Shown piece by piece: positions 7,969-16,011 of a DNA stretch of 64,000 nt. The notes under the pieces are model-generated. The model ran no database searches. It was given only the letters and a program-made list of their open reading frames with translations, and was not told the DNA's origin. Origin of the DNA: Roseiarcus sp963770035 (GTDB taxonomy: Bacteria > Pseudomonadota > Alphaproteobacteria > Rhizobiales > Beijerinckiaceae); assembly GCA_963770035.1 (NCBI GenBank), contig CAVYON010000026.1:124001-188000 (forward strand). Reading direction: 5' to 3'. Position 1 is the stretch's first letter; each line of letters begins with the position of its first letter. A program made the position numbers and the translations under genes.

Positions 7969-8070
7969 GTCACGGTGCCGGTGGGCCGGGAGACGCGGGC
8001 ACGGAATGACAGAATGACGGATCCTCGGAAATGGGATTGAAATAAGTATCACGGTAAGTCGGTAATTTAT
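7969..8070 (+). repeat. Interspersed repeat, copy 3 (3' half only)
   Basis: It shares GCGGGCACGGAATG, the GGAAATGGGATTGAAATAA block and the ending GGTAATTT with the 3' halves of copies 1 and 2. The 5' half is missing. It follows the DUF4145 gene, so each of three consecutive accessory gene units ends beside a copy. Confidence 0.65.
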
Positions 8071-8444
8071 TTCGTCCTAACAACCTTCACAGGCAAGCTC
8101 ATGTAGACATTCGTAACGGACGAGTAGTAGGTGGCAAGCGGATGCGTGTCGCAAAAATCTCTAATTTGGAGTCTGATCGACTCCAGAGGTAATGTTTCCC
8201 ATAAGCGAGTTACCCCGGTAGTTACTTCATAACCTAAGTCTAGGCCACTCATGAATCCTTGTGCCCAAGAAAAAAATAGGTTTTCCGTTTGAGTTGGATT
8301 CGATTTATACAATACTGCGAATTCAGCGCAGGATTGCTTTCCAAGCCCATATACGCCCGCATTTGCCAAGCCCATAGCCTGAAGCATTAGAGATATACCA
8401 GCGATTAATGTTGTAATGACTCTCAACAATTGTTTCTCGCCCAT
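8067..8444 (-). CDS. Small secreted protein of unknown function
   Basis: The product has 125 residues. It begins 'MGEKQLLRVITTLIAGISLM', a Sec signal peptide cleaved near 'LANA-GVYG'. The mature part has two cysteines ('KQSCAEF' and 'RDFCDTH') that could form a disulfide, and a 'WAQGFMSGLDLG' segment resembling the 'W-x-x-G-F/Y-x-S-G' motif of small periplasmic alphaproteobacterial proteins. The start at 8444 was preferred to 8525 because it places the signal peptide at the N-terminus. Base composition is AT-rich like the DUF4145 gene. No function is proposed. Confidence 0.6.
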   Translation of the reverse strand: MGEKQLLRVITTLIAGISLMLQAMGLANAGVYGLGKQSCAEFAVLYKSNPTQTENLFFSWAQGFMSGLDLGYEVTTGVTRLWETLPLESIRLQIRDFCDTHPLATYYSSVTNVYMSLPVKVVRTK

Positions 8445-8656
8445 TCCTAGACAGAAATGTTCTACTCGGCCTGATCCCTCTTCGGCTCGCGTTCGATTTG
8501 GCCGGCTTTGCAGACGCTCCACCAACTCCGTGGGCAGCTACCGCCGTAACCGCAAGCAATTTCCTGGCGACCATTTTCCGATGACGAGGGACTGTCAAGG
8601 GCGCGATAATGGTTCAGAAGATTGCACCGCCCTCCTGGGAAAGATAGGGTCCTAAT

Positions 8657-8920
8657 TTACGAATTGTCCTTTCCGCCGTCAATGACAGTAAAAGGAGGTC
8701 TTGGAGTATAGAACACGTCGTGTTCAGCTAAATCAGCCAAAAAGTTCAACACAGCGGCTTCGTCTTCCCGTTTTCGGTCCTTGGCCAGCGACGTTGATTC
8801 TCGAAACGAGGCGGCCAATGCCGTCCGATTAGCTCCCAGCGCGACAACTGCCTTTGTCAGCGTCATAACGGCAGAAAACAATGCGAGCTCGTATTCATTC
8901 ATTGGCCGTTCAATGCCCAT
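8657..8920 (-). CDS. Hypothetical small protein
   Basis: The 87-residue acidic/helical product has a strong ribosome binding site (AAAGGAG, seven bases before the ATG at 8920), which is the best evidence that it is real. 'ALFSAVMTLTKAVVALGANR' is amphipathic or weakly hydrophobic, and the C-terminus is 'FTVIDGGKDNS'. No family is recognised. It is isolated inside the accessory island. Confidence 0.55.
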   Translation of the reverse strand: MGIERPMNEYELALFSAVMTLTKAVVALGANRTALAASFRESTSLAKDRKREDEAAVLNFLADLAEHDVFYTPRPPFTVIDGGKDNS

Positions 8921-9110
8921 TTGTGCACTCCTTTCAACGAATTCCTCAAGTGATCGCGCCGGACCGCGCTGTAGCCGCGATTTGACTATTTGCAGCTGCT
9001 CTAAGTGCCAACGAAGCGCTGGGCTTCATCGTACGATTACGCGATTACGGTGACAGCTGCTTCGACTCGGCGAGCTCAACCGCATGTCGAGTTGCATCAG
9101 CAGAGCCACC

Positions 9111-9157
9111 CTCGGCAGACCGAGCCGTCAACCTCTTGCCCAGCTTTGTTTTCCGAG
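9111..9157 (+). repeat. 47-bp direct repeat, left copy
   Basis: Nearly identical (one visible mismatch) to 9844-9890. Begins CTCGGCAGACCGAG and ends TTTGTTTTCCGAG. The pair brackets a 690-bp segment holding two palindromes and a BrnA-like fragment. Confidence 0.85.
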
Positions 9158-9456
9158 CCTTCAGCCCTGTCAAGGGCGCGCTGAAAGCGCGCCGCCTCGG
9201 GCGGGCTTCGCCCCTTGACAGGGCTGAAGGCTCGGAAGAGGTCCGTGCAAGAGGCGCGACGGCGGGGAGCGTCGCGCCGCTCCCGGAGCATTCGGCCGGA
9301 CGTTTCGCCGATCTCATCGAGACGGCGCCGAAGCAGGCGATCAAGCTTCGGCTCGATCCCGACGTGCTCGCGTATTTCCGTGAGCAAGGCCCTGGCTGGC
9401 AGACCCGCATCAACGCGACCTTGCGCCGCGCCGCCGGGCTCAAGAAGGCGGGTTAA
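9136..9456 (+). pseudogene. BrnA-type antitoxin fragment disrupted by a palindromic element
   Basis: Only the last ~40 residues match an antitoxin: 'KQAIKLRLDPDVLAYFREQG' then 'GWQTRINATLRRAAGLK', the ribbon-helix-helix end of BrnA/DUF4415 proteins. The open frame can be read back to a TTG at 9136, but that part is translated from the hairpin at 9151-9237 and is not antitoxin-like. No BrnT toxin gene lies upstream. The likeliest reading is a 3' remnant whose 5' part was replaced when the repeat inserted. Confidence 0.6.
9151..9237. repeat. Palindromic element with 26-bp perfect inverted repeats
   Basis: Arms 9151-9176 and 9212-9237 are exact reverse complements over 26 bases. The 35-base interior contains another perfect 8-bp stem (GGCGCGCT / AGCGCGCC with a three-base loop). 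It abuts the left 47-bp repeat and reads into the BrnA-like fragment. The shape is that of a REP/MITE-like mobile palindrome. Confidence 0.85.
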
Positions 9457-9642
9457 GGACGGCCATCTTGCGTCCATTGCTCATGATCCGCTTTGCCGGC
9501 AGCCGGCGACAGTCGGGGCGGCGATCAGCGAAAGGGATTAGGACTTCGAGCCCGAAAATGGAAAACGTATTCCGAAGACTTCGCCCGGAAACCCGCTCGT
9601 GGCTCCCTGCCGCGATGCCCGACGGTCGGAGGGCGGCTTCCT

Positions 9643-9775
9643 CCCTCCTTGTGGGGGAGGATTGAGGAGGGGGGTCGCGCCGAACTTCGAAAAGTTTGGC
9701 GCCATTTCCCCCCAAATCAGAGGTCGGCGCGACCCCCCACCCTGTCCCGCCCCCACAAGGGTTCCCACAAGGGAG
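9643..9775. repeat. Large imperfect palindrome (BIME/REP-like)
   Basis: The core arms GGGGGGTCGCGCCGA (9669-9683) and TCGGCGCGACCCCCC (9724-9738) are perfect 15-bp complements. Outside them, C/T-rich segments with CCTTGTGGGGG and its complement CCCCCACAAGG extend the palindrome to about 130 bp. It is intergenic between the BrnA fragment and the transglycosylase. The rest of the 9457-9943 gap holds no gene that I can support. Confidence 0.8.
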
Positions 9776-9843
9776 GCGGGGACGCCAGCCGCCGTTGGGT
9801 GGAGCCCGACCGCTAAAGGATGTGTCCATCCCGTAGTGCCGCA

Positions 9844-9890
9844 CTCGGCAGACCGAGCCGTCAACCTCTTGCCGAGCTTTGTTTTCCGAG
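9844..9890 (+). repeat. 47-bp direct repeat, right copy
   Basis: Second copy of the repeat at 9111-9157, same orientation, one C/G difference. What follows it (GCGTCCGG) differs from the hairpin that follows the left copy. Confidence 0.85.
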
Positions 9891-9943
9891 GCGTCCGGTC
9901 GCGCGGTCATACGGAAGCCAGCGGGTTCTTCGGCGGATCGGGG

Positions 9944-11204
9944 TCACCGGTTCGCCTCGATGCGCTTCAAAAGGACCGCGTCGGCGTAGCCGTCGGGCGG
10001 AAGGCCGGTTCTCTCCTGGTATTTTCGCACCGCGCCGCGAAGCGACTCGCCGACCATGCCGTCGACGTCGCCGGGATCGTAGCCCATTTGCTTGAGCCTG
10101 AGCTGGAGAGCGCGCACCTCGTCCGGTTTGAGCGCTCCGTCCGAACGGGGCCAGGACGCGACGAGACCCGTCCCGTGCGCAATGGCGTCACCGAGCAGGG
10201 CGACGGCGAGGGCGTAGGCGGTGGAGGCATTGTAGCTCTTGATCGCGTCGAAATTGCTGGTGACCAGGAAGATCGGCCCCCTGAGCCCGGCCGGAATCGA
10301 GCAGGCGTCCTGCGCCGGCGGCGGGAAACGGTTTGCCATCGGCGCGCACCACGCCGCGGGAGGCGAAGGCGGCGAAGGGCGCGGAGGTCGCCGAATCTGC
10401 GTCGGCGAGGGCGAAGCCCGGCGGCAGCGTGACCTCGAAGCCCCACGGCAGATCGCGCGTCCAGCCATTGCCCGCAAGGTAGTTCGCGGTCGAACCGATC
10501 GCGTCGGGCGCGCTGGTCCAGACGTCGCGCCGGCCGTGGCCCTCGAAATCGACGGCGAAGGCGAGAAAGCTCGACGGCATGAACTGCGTCTGCCCCATCG
10601 CGCCGGCCCAGGAACCAAGCATCGCCCGCGGCGCGATGTCGCCCGCCTCGAGGATGACGAGCGCGGACAAAAGTTCGTCGCGGAACGTGTTGCCGCGATA
10701 GCGCACGAAGGCAAGGCTGGCCAGCGAACGGACACTATCGAAGGCGCCCGGGGAGGCCCCGAAATCCGTCTCCAGGCCCCAGATCCCCATCAGGATTCCG
10801 GGGTCGACGCCGTAGGTTTGGCTCGCCTTGTCGAGCCATGGCGCGACCGCCCGCGCCTTGTCGCGGCCTCGGGCGATCCGGTCCGGCGACGCCGCCGTCG
10901 CGATATAGTCCCAGATCGGGAGGGTGAACTCGGCCTGCTGTTGCGTGGCCGCGACCACCCGCGGGTCGAAAGTCACACCGGCAAAGGCGCGGTCGAAGGT
11001 TTTGCGGGAGACGCCGAGCGTCTCCGCCATCGGCCTCAGCTTGCCGATGAAGCCGTCGAACGCCGTGTCCCGATCGGCCGGCTTTGGCCTCGAGGGCGTG
11101 TTCGCCAACGCCAGGCCGCCGGTGAGCGCGAGGATCGCGGTCGCCCAGACGAGCGCCCTGAAGCCGCCGCGGAGACGCGCGCTGCGACTCTCGCCTGCCC
11201 GCAT
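9944..11204 (-). CDS. Lytic murein transglycosylase, MltB-like, with peptidoglycan-binding domain (frameshift)
   Basis: This periplasmic enzyme cleaves the MurNAc-GlcNAc bond of peptidoglycan to form anhydro-ends. From the ATG at 11204 (AGAGGA just upstream): a signal/anchor segment at about residues 10-35, then the SLT_2 domain with 'GIWGLETDFGAS' (catalytic Glu) and 'GAMGQTQFMPSSF', and a C-terminal peptidoglycan-binding domain 'LQLRLKQMGYDPGDVDGMVG'. The frame breaks near 10323 in 'CCGTTTCCCGCCGCC': one extra base interrupts the family sequence, which resumes as 'DACSIPAGLRGPIFLVTSNF'. Repaired length is about 419 residues. It is probably an assembly error, as elsewhere in this window. Confidence 0.82.
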
Positions 11205-11566
11205 AGTCCTCTCTCTCCGACGCCCGGCCGGGCCGACACGACACCAGTATAGCAGAAACGGCGCTTTGCGGCCCTCGAGGGCCCGTCGGTCCGATCTTGC
11301 GCTTGGCGCGTGCCAGTCCGGTTGGCGCATGACCGAGCAGCCCCGTCTGAACCGCCAAAGCTGGCGCACGATTTTTCGGGCGAATGCAACCTGACCGGGG
11401 GCCGGATTTCTCGTAAGCCCTTGAATCCGCAGGGCTTCGACCGAGAATAGGGTTAACGCACTGCGGCGGAATTGCGGCGATCGGCTTCCCGCGGCGGTCG
11501 CCGAATCAGAATCTTACGCCTATCGCCTTGAAATCGTTAACCGGGTTGATGAAACCGCCGCGCCGC
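11205..11566. other. Gap of 362 bp without a gene
   Basis: It lies between the fabI 3' end and the transglycosylase start, both minus strand, so it should hold the transglycosylase promoter. A 7-bp inverted repeat AAGCCCT/AGGGCTT (11415-11421, 11431-11437) is present without a following U-tract. Open frames here show no recognisable product. Confidence 0.5.
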
Positions 11567-12364
11567 CTATTCCTTGATGTCGTCCGGCCTCGGCATGGAG
11601 ATGACGTTGTAGCCGGCGTCGACGAAGTGGACCTCGCCGGTCACGCCGTCCGACAGGTTTGACAGCAGATAGAGCGCCGCCCCGCCGACGTTCTCGATCG
11701 TCACCGTGCGGCGCAGGGGGGAATGGGCGCGTTGGAAATTGAACATGAAGCGGGCGTCCGCGATGCCTGCGCCCGCCAGGGTGCGGATCGGGCCGGCGGA
11801 AATCGCATTGACGCGGATGTTGTCGGGACCGAAGTCGGCCGCCAGATAGCGTACGCTCGATTCGAGCGCCGCCTTGGCCACGCCCATGACGTTGTAGTTC
11901 GGCATCACCCGGGTCGAACCGCCGAAGGTCAGCGTCAGCATGGCCCCGCCCGACGGCATGAGGACTGCGGCCCGCTTGGCCAGCTCGGTGAACGAGAAGG
12001 CCGAGATCACCATGGTGCGGACGAAGTTGTCCCGCGTGGTGTCGGCGTAGCGGCCCTTGAGCTCGTTGCGGTCGGAAAACCCGATGCAATGCACGAGGAA
12101 GTCGAGTGTCCCCCAGTCCTCGGCAATCCGCGCGAACGTCGCGTCGACAGTGGCGATGTCCTCGACGTCACATGGCGCGATCAGCGTCGATCCGAGACTC
12201 TCGGCGAGCGGCGTCACCCGCTTGCCGAGCGCCTCCCCCTGATAGGTGAAGGCGAGTTCCGCGCCCTCCGCCGCAAGGGCCTTGGCGATCCCCCAGGCGA
12301 TCGAGTGGTCGTTGGCGACGCCCATGACGAGGCCGCGCTTCCCATTCATCAGGCCGGACGACAT
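11567..12364 (-). CDS. fabI: Enoyl-[acyl-carrier-protein] reductase FabI (NADH)
   Basis: It catalyses the last reduction of each fatty-acid elongation cycle. The product has 265 residues. The cofactor loop 'GVANDHSIAWGIA' is at 15-27. The catalytic pair Y157/K164 lies in 'YNVMGVAK', preceded by 'FGGSTRVMPN'. 'SAGPIRTLA' near residue 192 is the substrate-loop signature. It is the last gene of the minus-strand unit fabA-fabB-fabI (gaps of 41 and 48 bp), the anaerobic-type unsaturated fatty acid cluster common in Hyphomicrobiales. The second start codon at residue 6 is possible. Confidence 0.94.
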   Translation of the reverse strand: MSSGLMNGKRGLVMGVANDHSIAWGIAKALAAEGAELAFTYQGEALGKRVTPLAESLGSTLIAPCDVEDIATVDATFARIAEDWGTLDFLVHCIGFSDRNELKGRYADTTRDNFVRTMVISAFSFTELAKRAAVLMPSGGAMLTLTFGGSTRVMPNYNVMGVAKAALESSVRYLAADFGPDNIRVNAISAGPIRTLAGAGIADARFMFNFQRAHSPLRRTVTIENVGGAALYLLSNLSDGVTGEVHFVDAGYNVISMPRPDDIKE

Positions 12365-12412
12365 CGCTGGCTCTTCGCTTTCGAGGTGGAGGCTTTTGGC
12401 GCGGGGCGACGC

Positions 12413-13636
12413 TCAGGCGTCGATGTGCTTGAAGACGAGCGTCGCATTGGCGCCGCCGAAGCCGAACGAATTCGACAATACGGCGCGCAAGTTCACGTTG
12501 TCCCGCCGCTTGCGGACGATCGGCATGTCGGCAAAGGCCGGGTCCATCTCGTCGATGTGAGCGCTTTCGCAGATGAAGCCGTTGCGCATCATCAGGAGCG
12601 AATAGATCGCCTCATGCACGCCCGTCGCGCCCTGCGAATGGCCGGTCAGCGACTTTGTCGCCGAGATCGGCGGGCACTTTTCTTCCGACCCGAACACCTC
12701 GCGCAGCGCCTCGATCTCCTTGACGTCGCCGACGGGAGTCGAGGTCGCATGGGGGTTGATGTAGTCGATCGGGACCTTAACCGTGGAAAGCGCCTGGAGC
12801 ATGCAGCGCACCGCGCCTTCGCCCGACGGCGCAACCATGTCGCTTCCGTCCGCGGTCGCGCCGTAGCCGACAATCTCGGCGTAAATCTTCGCGCCGCGCG
12901 ACTTCGCCCGTTCGTAGTCCTCGAGCGCCAGCACGCCCGCGCCGGCCGAAATCACAAACCCGTCGCGGTTCCGGTCGTAGGCGCGCGAGGCGCGGGCGGG
13001 CGTTTCGTTATAGGCCGACGACATTGCTCCCATCGCATCGAACAGGACCGACAGCGTCCAGTCGAGCTCCTCGCAGCCGCCGGCGAACATCAGGTCCTGC
13101 TTGCCCATGAGGATCTGCTCGTAGGCCGCGCCGATGCAATGATTGGAGGTCGCGCAGGCCGAGGAGATCGAATAGCTCACGCCCTTGATCTTGAACCAGG
13201 TCGAAAGCGTCGCCGAAGCCGTCGAGCACATGGACTTGGGCACTGCAAACGGCCCCACCCGCTTCGGGCCCTTGGAGCGAGTGACGTCGGCCGCCTCGAC
13301 GATCGCACGGGTCGAGGGGCCGCCCGATCCCATAATGATGCCAGTTCGCTCGTTGGAGACATCCTCGGGCTGAAGCCCGCTGTCGACAATCGCTTGGTCC
13401 ATGGCGACGTGATTCCACGCGGTGCCCCCGCCGTGGAACCGCATCGCCCTGCGGTCGACCACCTCTTCGGCGATGAGAGTCGGCGCGCCATGGACCTGGG
13501 AGCGGAAGCCGAGCTCGGCCAGTTTCTCCGCCCGCGTCACGCCGGAGCGGGCGTCGTGAAGGCTGGCGGTGACCTCCTGGGTGTTATTGCCGATCGACGA
13601 GACAATGCCTATGCCGGTGACGACGACGCGTTTCAT
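12413..13636 (-). CDS. fabB: Beta-ketoacyl-ACP synthase I
   Basis: This condensing enzyme elongates fatty acids, including the cis-3-decenoyl product of FabA needed for unsaturated fatty acids. The product has 407 residues from ATG 13636. Catalytic triad: C161 in 'SSACATS', H296 in 'NPHATST', H333 in 'GHSQGATG'. The C-terminal 'NSFGFGGANATLVF' is typical. It is the middle gene of fabA-fabB-fabI. An upstream open frame to 14008 covers fabA in another frame and is not an extension. Confidence 0.94.
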   Translation of the reverse strand: MKRVVVTGIGIVSSIGNNTQEVTASLHDARSGVTRAEKLAELGFRSQVHGAPTLIAEEVVDRRAMRFHGGGTAWNHVAMDQAIVDSGLQPEDVSNERTGIIMGSGGPSTRAIVEAADVTRSKGPKRVGPFAVPKSMCSTASATLSTWFKIKGVSYSISSACATSNHCIGAAYEQILMGKQDLMFAGGCEELDWTLSVLFDAMGAMSSAYNETPARASRAYDRNRDGFVISAGAGVLALEDYERAKSRGAKIYAEIVGYGATADGSDMVAPSGEGAVRCMLQALSTVKVPIDYINPHATSTPVGDVKEIEALREVFGSEEKCPPISATKSLTGHSQGATGVHEAIYSLLMMRNGFICESAHIDEMDPAFADMPIVRKRRDNVNLRAVLSNSFGFGGANATLVFKHIDA

Positions 13637-13677
13637 CCCAACTTCTCCATGATCGCGCGTCTCGGCGTGCTCGACCT

Positions 13678-14202
13678 TCAGGCGGATGCGGGGATCGCCG
13701 GGCTGAACAGACCGACCCGCATGTCCTTGACGTCGTAGATGCGCTTGCCGTCGGCCTCCAGCCAGCCGTCGGCAATGCCGAGAACAAGTTTGCCCTTGAA
13801 GACGCGCTTCATGTCGACGCCATAGACCAGTTTCCTGACGGTCGGAAGCACCTGATCGGCGAACTTCACCTCGCCGACGCCGAGCGCGCGGCCTTGCCCG
13901 GGCAGGCCAAGCCAGCCGAGAAAGAACCCGGTGAGCTGCCAAAGGGCGTCGAGACCAAGGCACCCGGGCATAACCGGGTCGCCCTTGAAATGGCAATCGA
14001 AAAACCAAAGGGTCGGCTTGATGTCGAATTCGGCCCGCACTTCGCCCTTGCCATTGGCGCCGCCGGTCTCCGAAATCCCGGAGATGCGATCGAACATCAA
14101 CATCGGGGGGAGCGGCAACTGCGCATTGCCGGCGCCGAACAATTCGCCTCTGCCGCAGGCCAGGAGGTCCTCGTAGCTGAAATTGCTGCGCCGTTCTGCC
14201 AT
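13678..14202 (-). CDS. fabA: 3-hydroxydecanoyl-ACP dehydratase/isomerase
   Basis: It dehydrates 3-hydroxydecanoyl-ACP and isomerises trans-2- to cis-3-decenoyl-ACP, the branch point to unsaturated fatty acids. The 174-residue product carries the active-site histidine in 'FDCHFKGDPVMPG' (H71) and the aspartate in 'LGLDALWQL' (D85). The start at 14202 gives the usual 'MAERRSNFSYEDLL'. The promoter should lie in 14203-14394, between it and the coiled-coil gene upstream. In many rhizobia the iron regulator irr sits beside fabA; here it does not. Confidence 0.94.
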   Translation of the reverse strand: MAERRSNFSYEDLLACGRGELFGAGNAQLPLPPMLMFDRISGISETGGANGKGEVRAEFDIKPTLWFFDCHFKGDPVMPGCLGLDALWQLTGFFLGWLGLPGQGRALGVGEVKFADQVLPTVRKLVYGVDMKRVFKGKLVLGIADGWLEADGKRIYDVKDMRVGLFSPAIPASA

Positions 14203-14394
14203 TTTGCGCCGTGTGTGCCCTTCGGGGCCCGGCGGCAAGCCGCTCGGACCCTCAACGGCGGCTTCGTAACATAACCGCTGTATGACCGAAAGCGCGGCGG
14301 GCCCACGCTGCGTTTTTGACGCACCTGATGCGCCGCGGTCACATATTCGGCCCGCCCCCGGTGAGCGTCGCGAGCCCCCGACCGTCCGCTCCGA

Positions 14395-15348
14395 TCATTG
14401 AGGCGCGGCGTAGGCCGAGGCAATCCGCCCGTGCTCGGTGACGACGACCCAGGTCGGGCCCTCGCGCTCAACTCGCTGCACCCGCCCGGCCCCGGGCAAA
14501 AGGTCGCCCGGCCGCACCGCCAGCTCGCCGTATTGGCCGCCGACCAGCGCGATGTCGTCGCGTACGCCGAGCACGACATAACCACGCAGGTACGGCCTCG
14601 GCCGGTTGATTGAGCCGGTCGGGTCCACGGACACGTTGTCTCCGAGCTTCGACGGCTGCGGCGCCGAGGGCGGCGTCCCCGCAAGGACGGGCGTCGGAGC
14701 CGACGGCTTCTTCTCGAGCCTCTCGATCCGCGCCGAGAGTTCCGTCGTGTGCACGGTCGCGCCGTGGTCGACCCGCTCGCCGAGCTTCTCGATCTTGGCG
14801 TCCTGCTCGCGGTCGAGCTTCTCGACCCGCTGTGAGAGCTGCGCGATGGCGGCGCCCAGCTCGTGCGAGGTGTCGGCGGCGCTCTTCAGGTCGTTGACCG
14901 ACCGACGCAACTCGGCAAGCTCGTCGCGGCCCTTGGCGCTTTCGATCGCCTGCAACCGGGCGCTGAGCGAGGCGACGGTCTGAGCAAGCCTTGTATTCTC
15001 CTGCGTTCGTTCGGCGAGCAGGCTGGTCCGCCGGTGATGGTCGACGCCCACGAACGCCGCGGCGCAGGTTGCGACCGCCGCCGCCGCCAGGACGCCGATC
15101 GCGGCGGCCCGACGGCGGAAGGCGCGAGCGGGCGAGCCGGCGATCTGCTCGTCGTACGCCTCCTCCCAGGGGGCGGGCGGCAGAACGAGCGGCAGCGCCG
15201 AGACGGGCTCCTCCTCAGAACCCGCGACAGCGCGCGCATTGACGCCGGGCGACCGCCGGGCGATCGCTCTTCCGCCGGGCTCGGCTGCGTCCGCCGCGTC
15301 GGCGGCGTTCGGATTTCGGTAGAAGTCCTGTTCGTCGCGCTCGCTCAT
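14395..15348 (-). CDS. Inner-membrane coiled-coil protein of unknown function
   Basis: The product has 317 residues from ATG 15348. It has an acidic, proline-rich cytoplasmic N-terminus (about 1-95), one membrane helix 'AIGVLAAAAVATCAAAFVGV' near 102-121, a long coiled coil (about 125-230, repeated 'RVEKLDREQDAKIEKL'-type heptads), a Pro-rich linker and a small C-terminal beta domain 'YVVLGVRDDIALVGGQYGEL' ... 'VERE-GPTWVVVTEHG'. The latter resembles a domain in unnamed Hyphomicrobiales membrane proteins. The arrangement implies a periplasmic coiled coil anchored in the inner membrane. No function can be assigned; a role near the envelope or a secretion/pilus apparatus is conceivable. Confidence 0.65.
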   Translation of the reverse strand: MSERDEQDFYRNPNAADAADAAEPGGRAIARRSPGVNARAVAGSEEEPVSALPLVLPPAPWEEAYDEQIAGSPARAFRRRAAAIGVLAAAAVATCAAAFVGVDHHRRTSLLAERTQENTRLAQTVASLSARLQAIESAKGRDELAELRRSVNDLKSAADTSHELGAAIAQLSQRVEKLDREQDAKIEKLGERVDHGATVHTTELSARIERLEKKPSAPTPVLAGTPPSAPQPSKLGDNVSVDPTGSINRPRPYLRGYVVLGVRDDIALVGGQYGELAVRPGDLLPGAGRVQRVEREGPTWVVVTEHGRIASAYAAPQ

Positions 15349-15539
15349 CGAAGCTCGCTCATCGGGGGTCGCCCGGGCTTCACGAATGTGTGTTTCATTG
15401 TCCGACGGCTCGCTTAACGAATCGTTGACCAAAGGTCAGACCGCGGCAAGATTGCGAACCTTGGCGCGACGAAATTCGAACCTCGCCAGCCGAAGCGCTT
15501 CGCGCGGTCGACGAGATCTGTTCCATAGGTGAGGAGGCG

Positions 15540-15995
15540 ATGAGCATGACAACATTCAAATCGGCCGCGGGCGCGATCGCGATTTTGGCGTTGAGCGCAA
15601 CTTTCGCGGTAGCGCTGTCGGGCGCCGACGCGATCAAGGAGCGGCGGGCGCTGATGAAGGAGAATGGCGAGGTGACGAAGCCGATCGTCCCGATTCTGAA
15701 GGGCGAGGCCCCATTCGACCTCGCGGCGGTGCAGAAGGCCCTGAAGGCCTATATCAACGCCGCGGAAAAAATGCCCGCCCTGTTCCCGTCGGACAGCAAG
15801 ACCGGCGACACCCACGCCTTGCCCGCGATCTGGGAAGACACCGCGGACTTCGACGCCCAATTCAAAAAACTCGGGGTTGACGCCGCCGCTGCGCTCGCTC
15901 AGGTCAAGGACGAGGGCAGCTTCAAGGCCGTCATGCCGAATTTTTATAAGAACTGCGGCGGCTGCCACGAGAAGTATCGCGCCAAGCTGGATTGA
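15540..15995 (+). CDS. Cytochrome c'
   Basis: This 151-residue periplasmic four-helix cytochrome has a signal peptide at 1-30 and the C-terminal heme site 'NCGGCHEKYR' (CXXCH) near 140-149, with the arginine typical of cytochrome c'. Members bind NO or CO at the five-coordinate heme and protect against nitrosative stress. The ATG at 15540 closely follows GAGGAG; the ATG at 15546 has better spacing and cannot be excluded. A second c-type cytochrome gene starts 16 bases downstream, so the two are probably co-transcribed. Confidence 0.88.
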   Translation: MSMTTFKSAAGAIAILALSATFAVALSGADAIKERRALMKENGEVTKPIVPILKGEAPFDLAAVQKALKAYINAAEKMPALFPSDSKTGDTHALPAIWEDTADFDAQFKKLGVDAAAALAQVKDEGSFKAVMPNFYKNCGGCHEKYRAKLD

Positions 15996-16011
15996 GAACT
16001 CGACGCCCTCG

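Noticed and set aside
9136..9456. A functional BrnT/BrnA toxin-antitoxin pair
   Set aside because: Only the last ~40 residues resemble BrnA, its 5' part is translated from a hairpin and no BrnT gene is adjacent.
10239..11252. Long plus-strand frame opposite the transglycosylase gene
   Set aside because: It is the antisense shadow of a GC-rich gene; the minus strand carries the recognisable lytic transglycosylase motifs.
11723..13738. 671-residue plus-strand frame opposite fabI/fabB
   Set aside because: Antisense shadow; composition is dominated by Arg/Gly/His and both fab genes on the minus strand have complete catalytic residues.
14395..15432. Longer start of the coiled-coil gene at 15432
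   Set aside because: The extra 28 residues are not needed; ATG 15348 gives a plausible N-terminus, although no start has a strong ribosome binding site.
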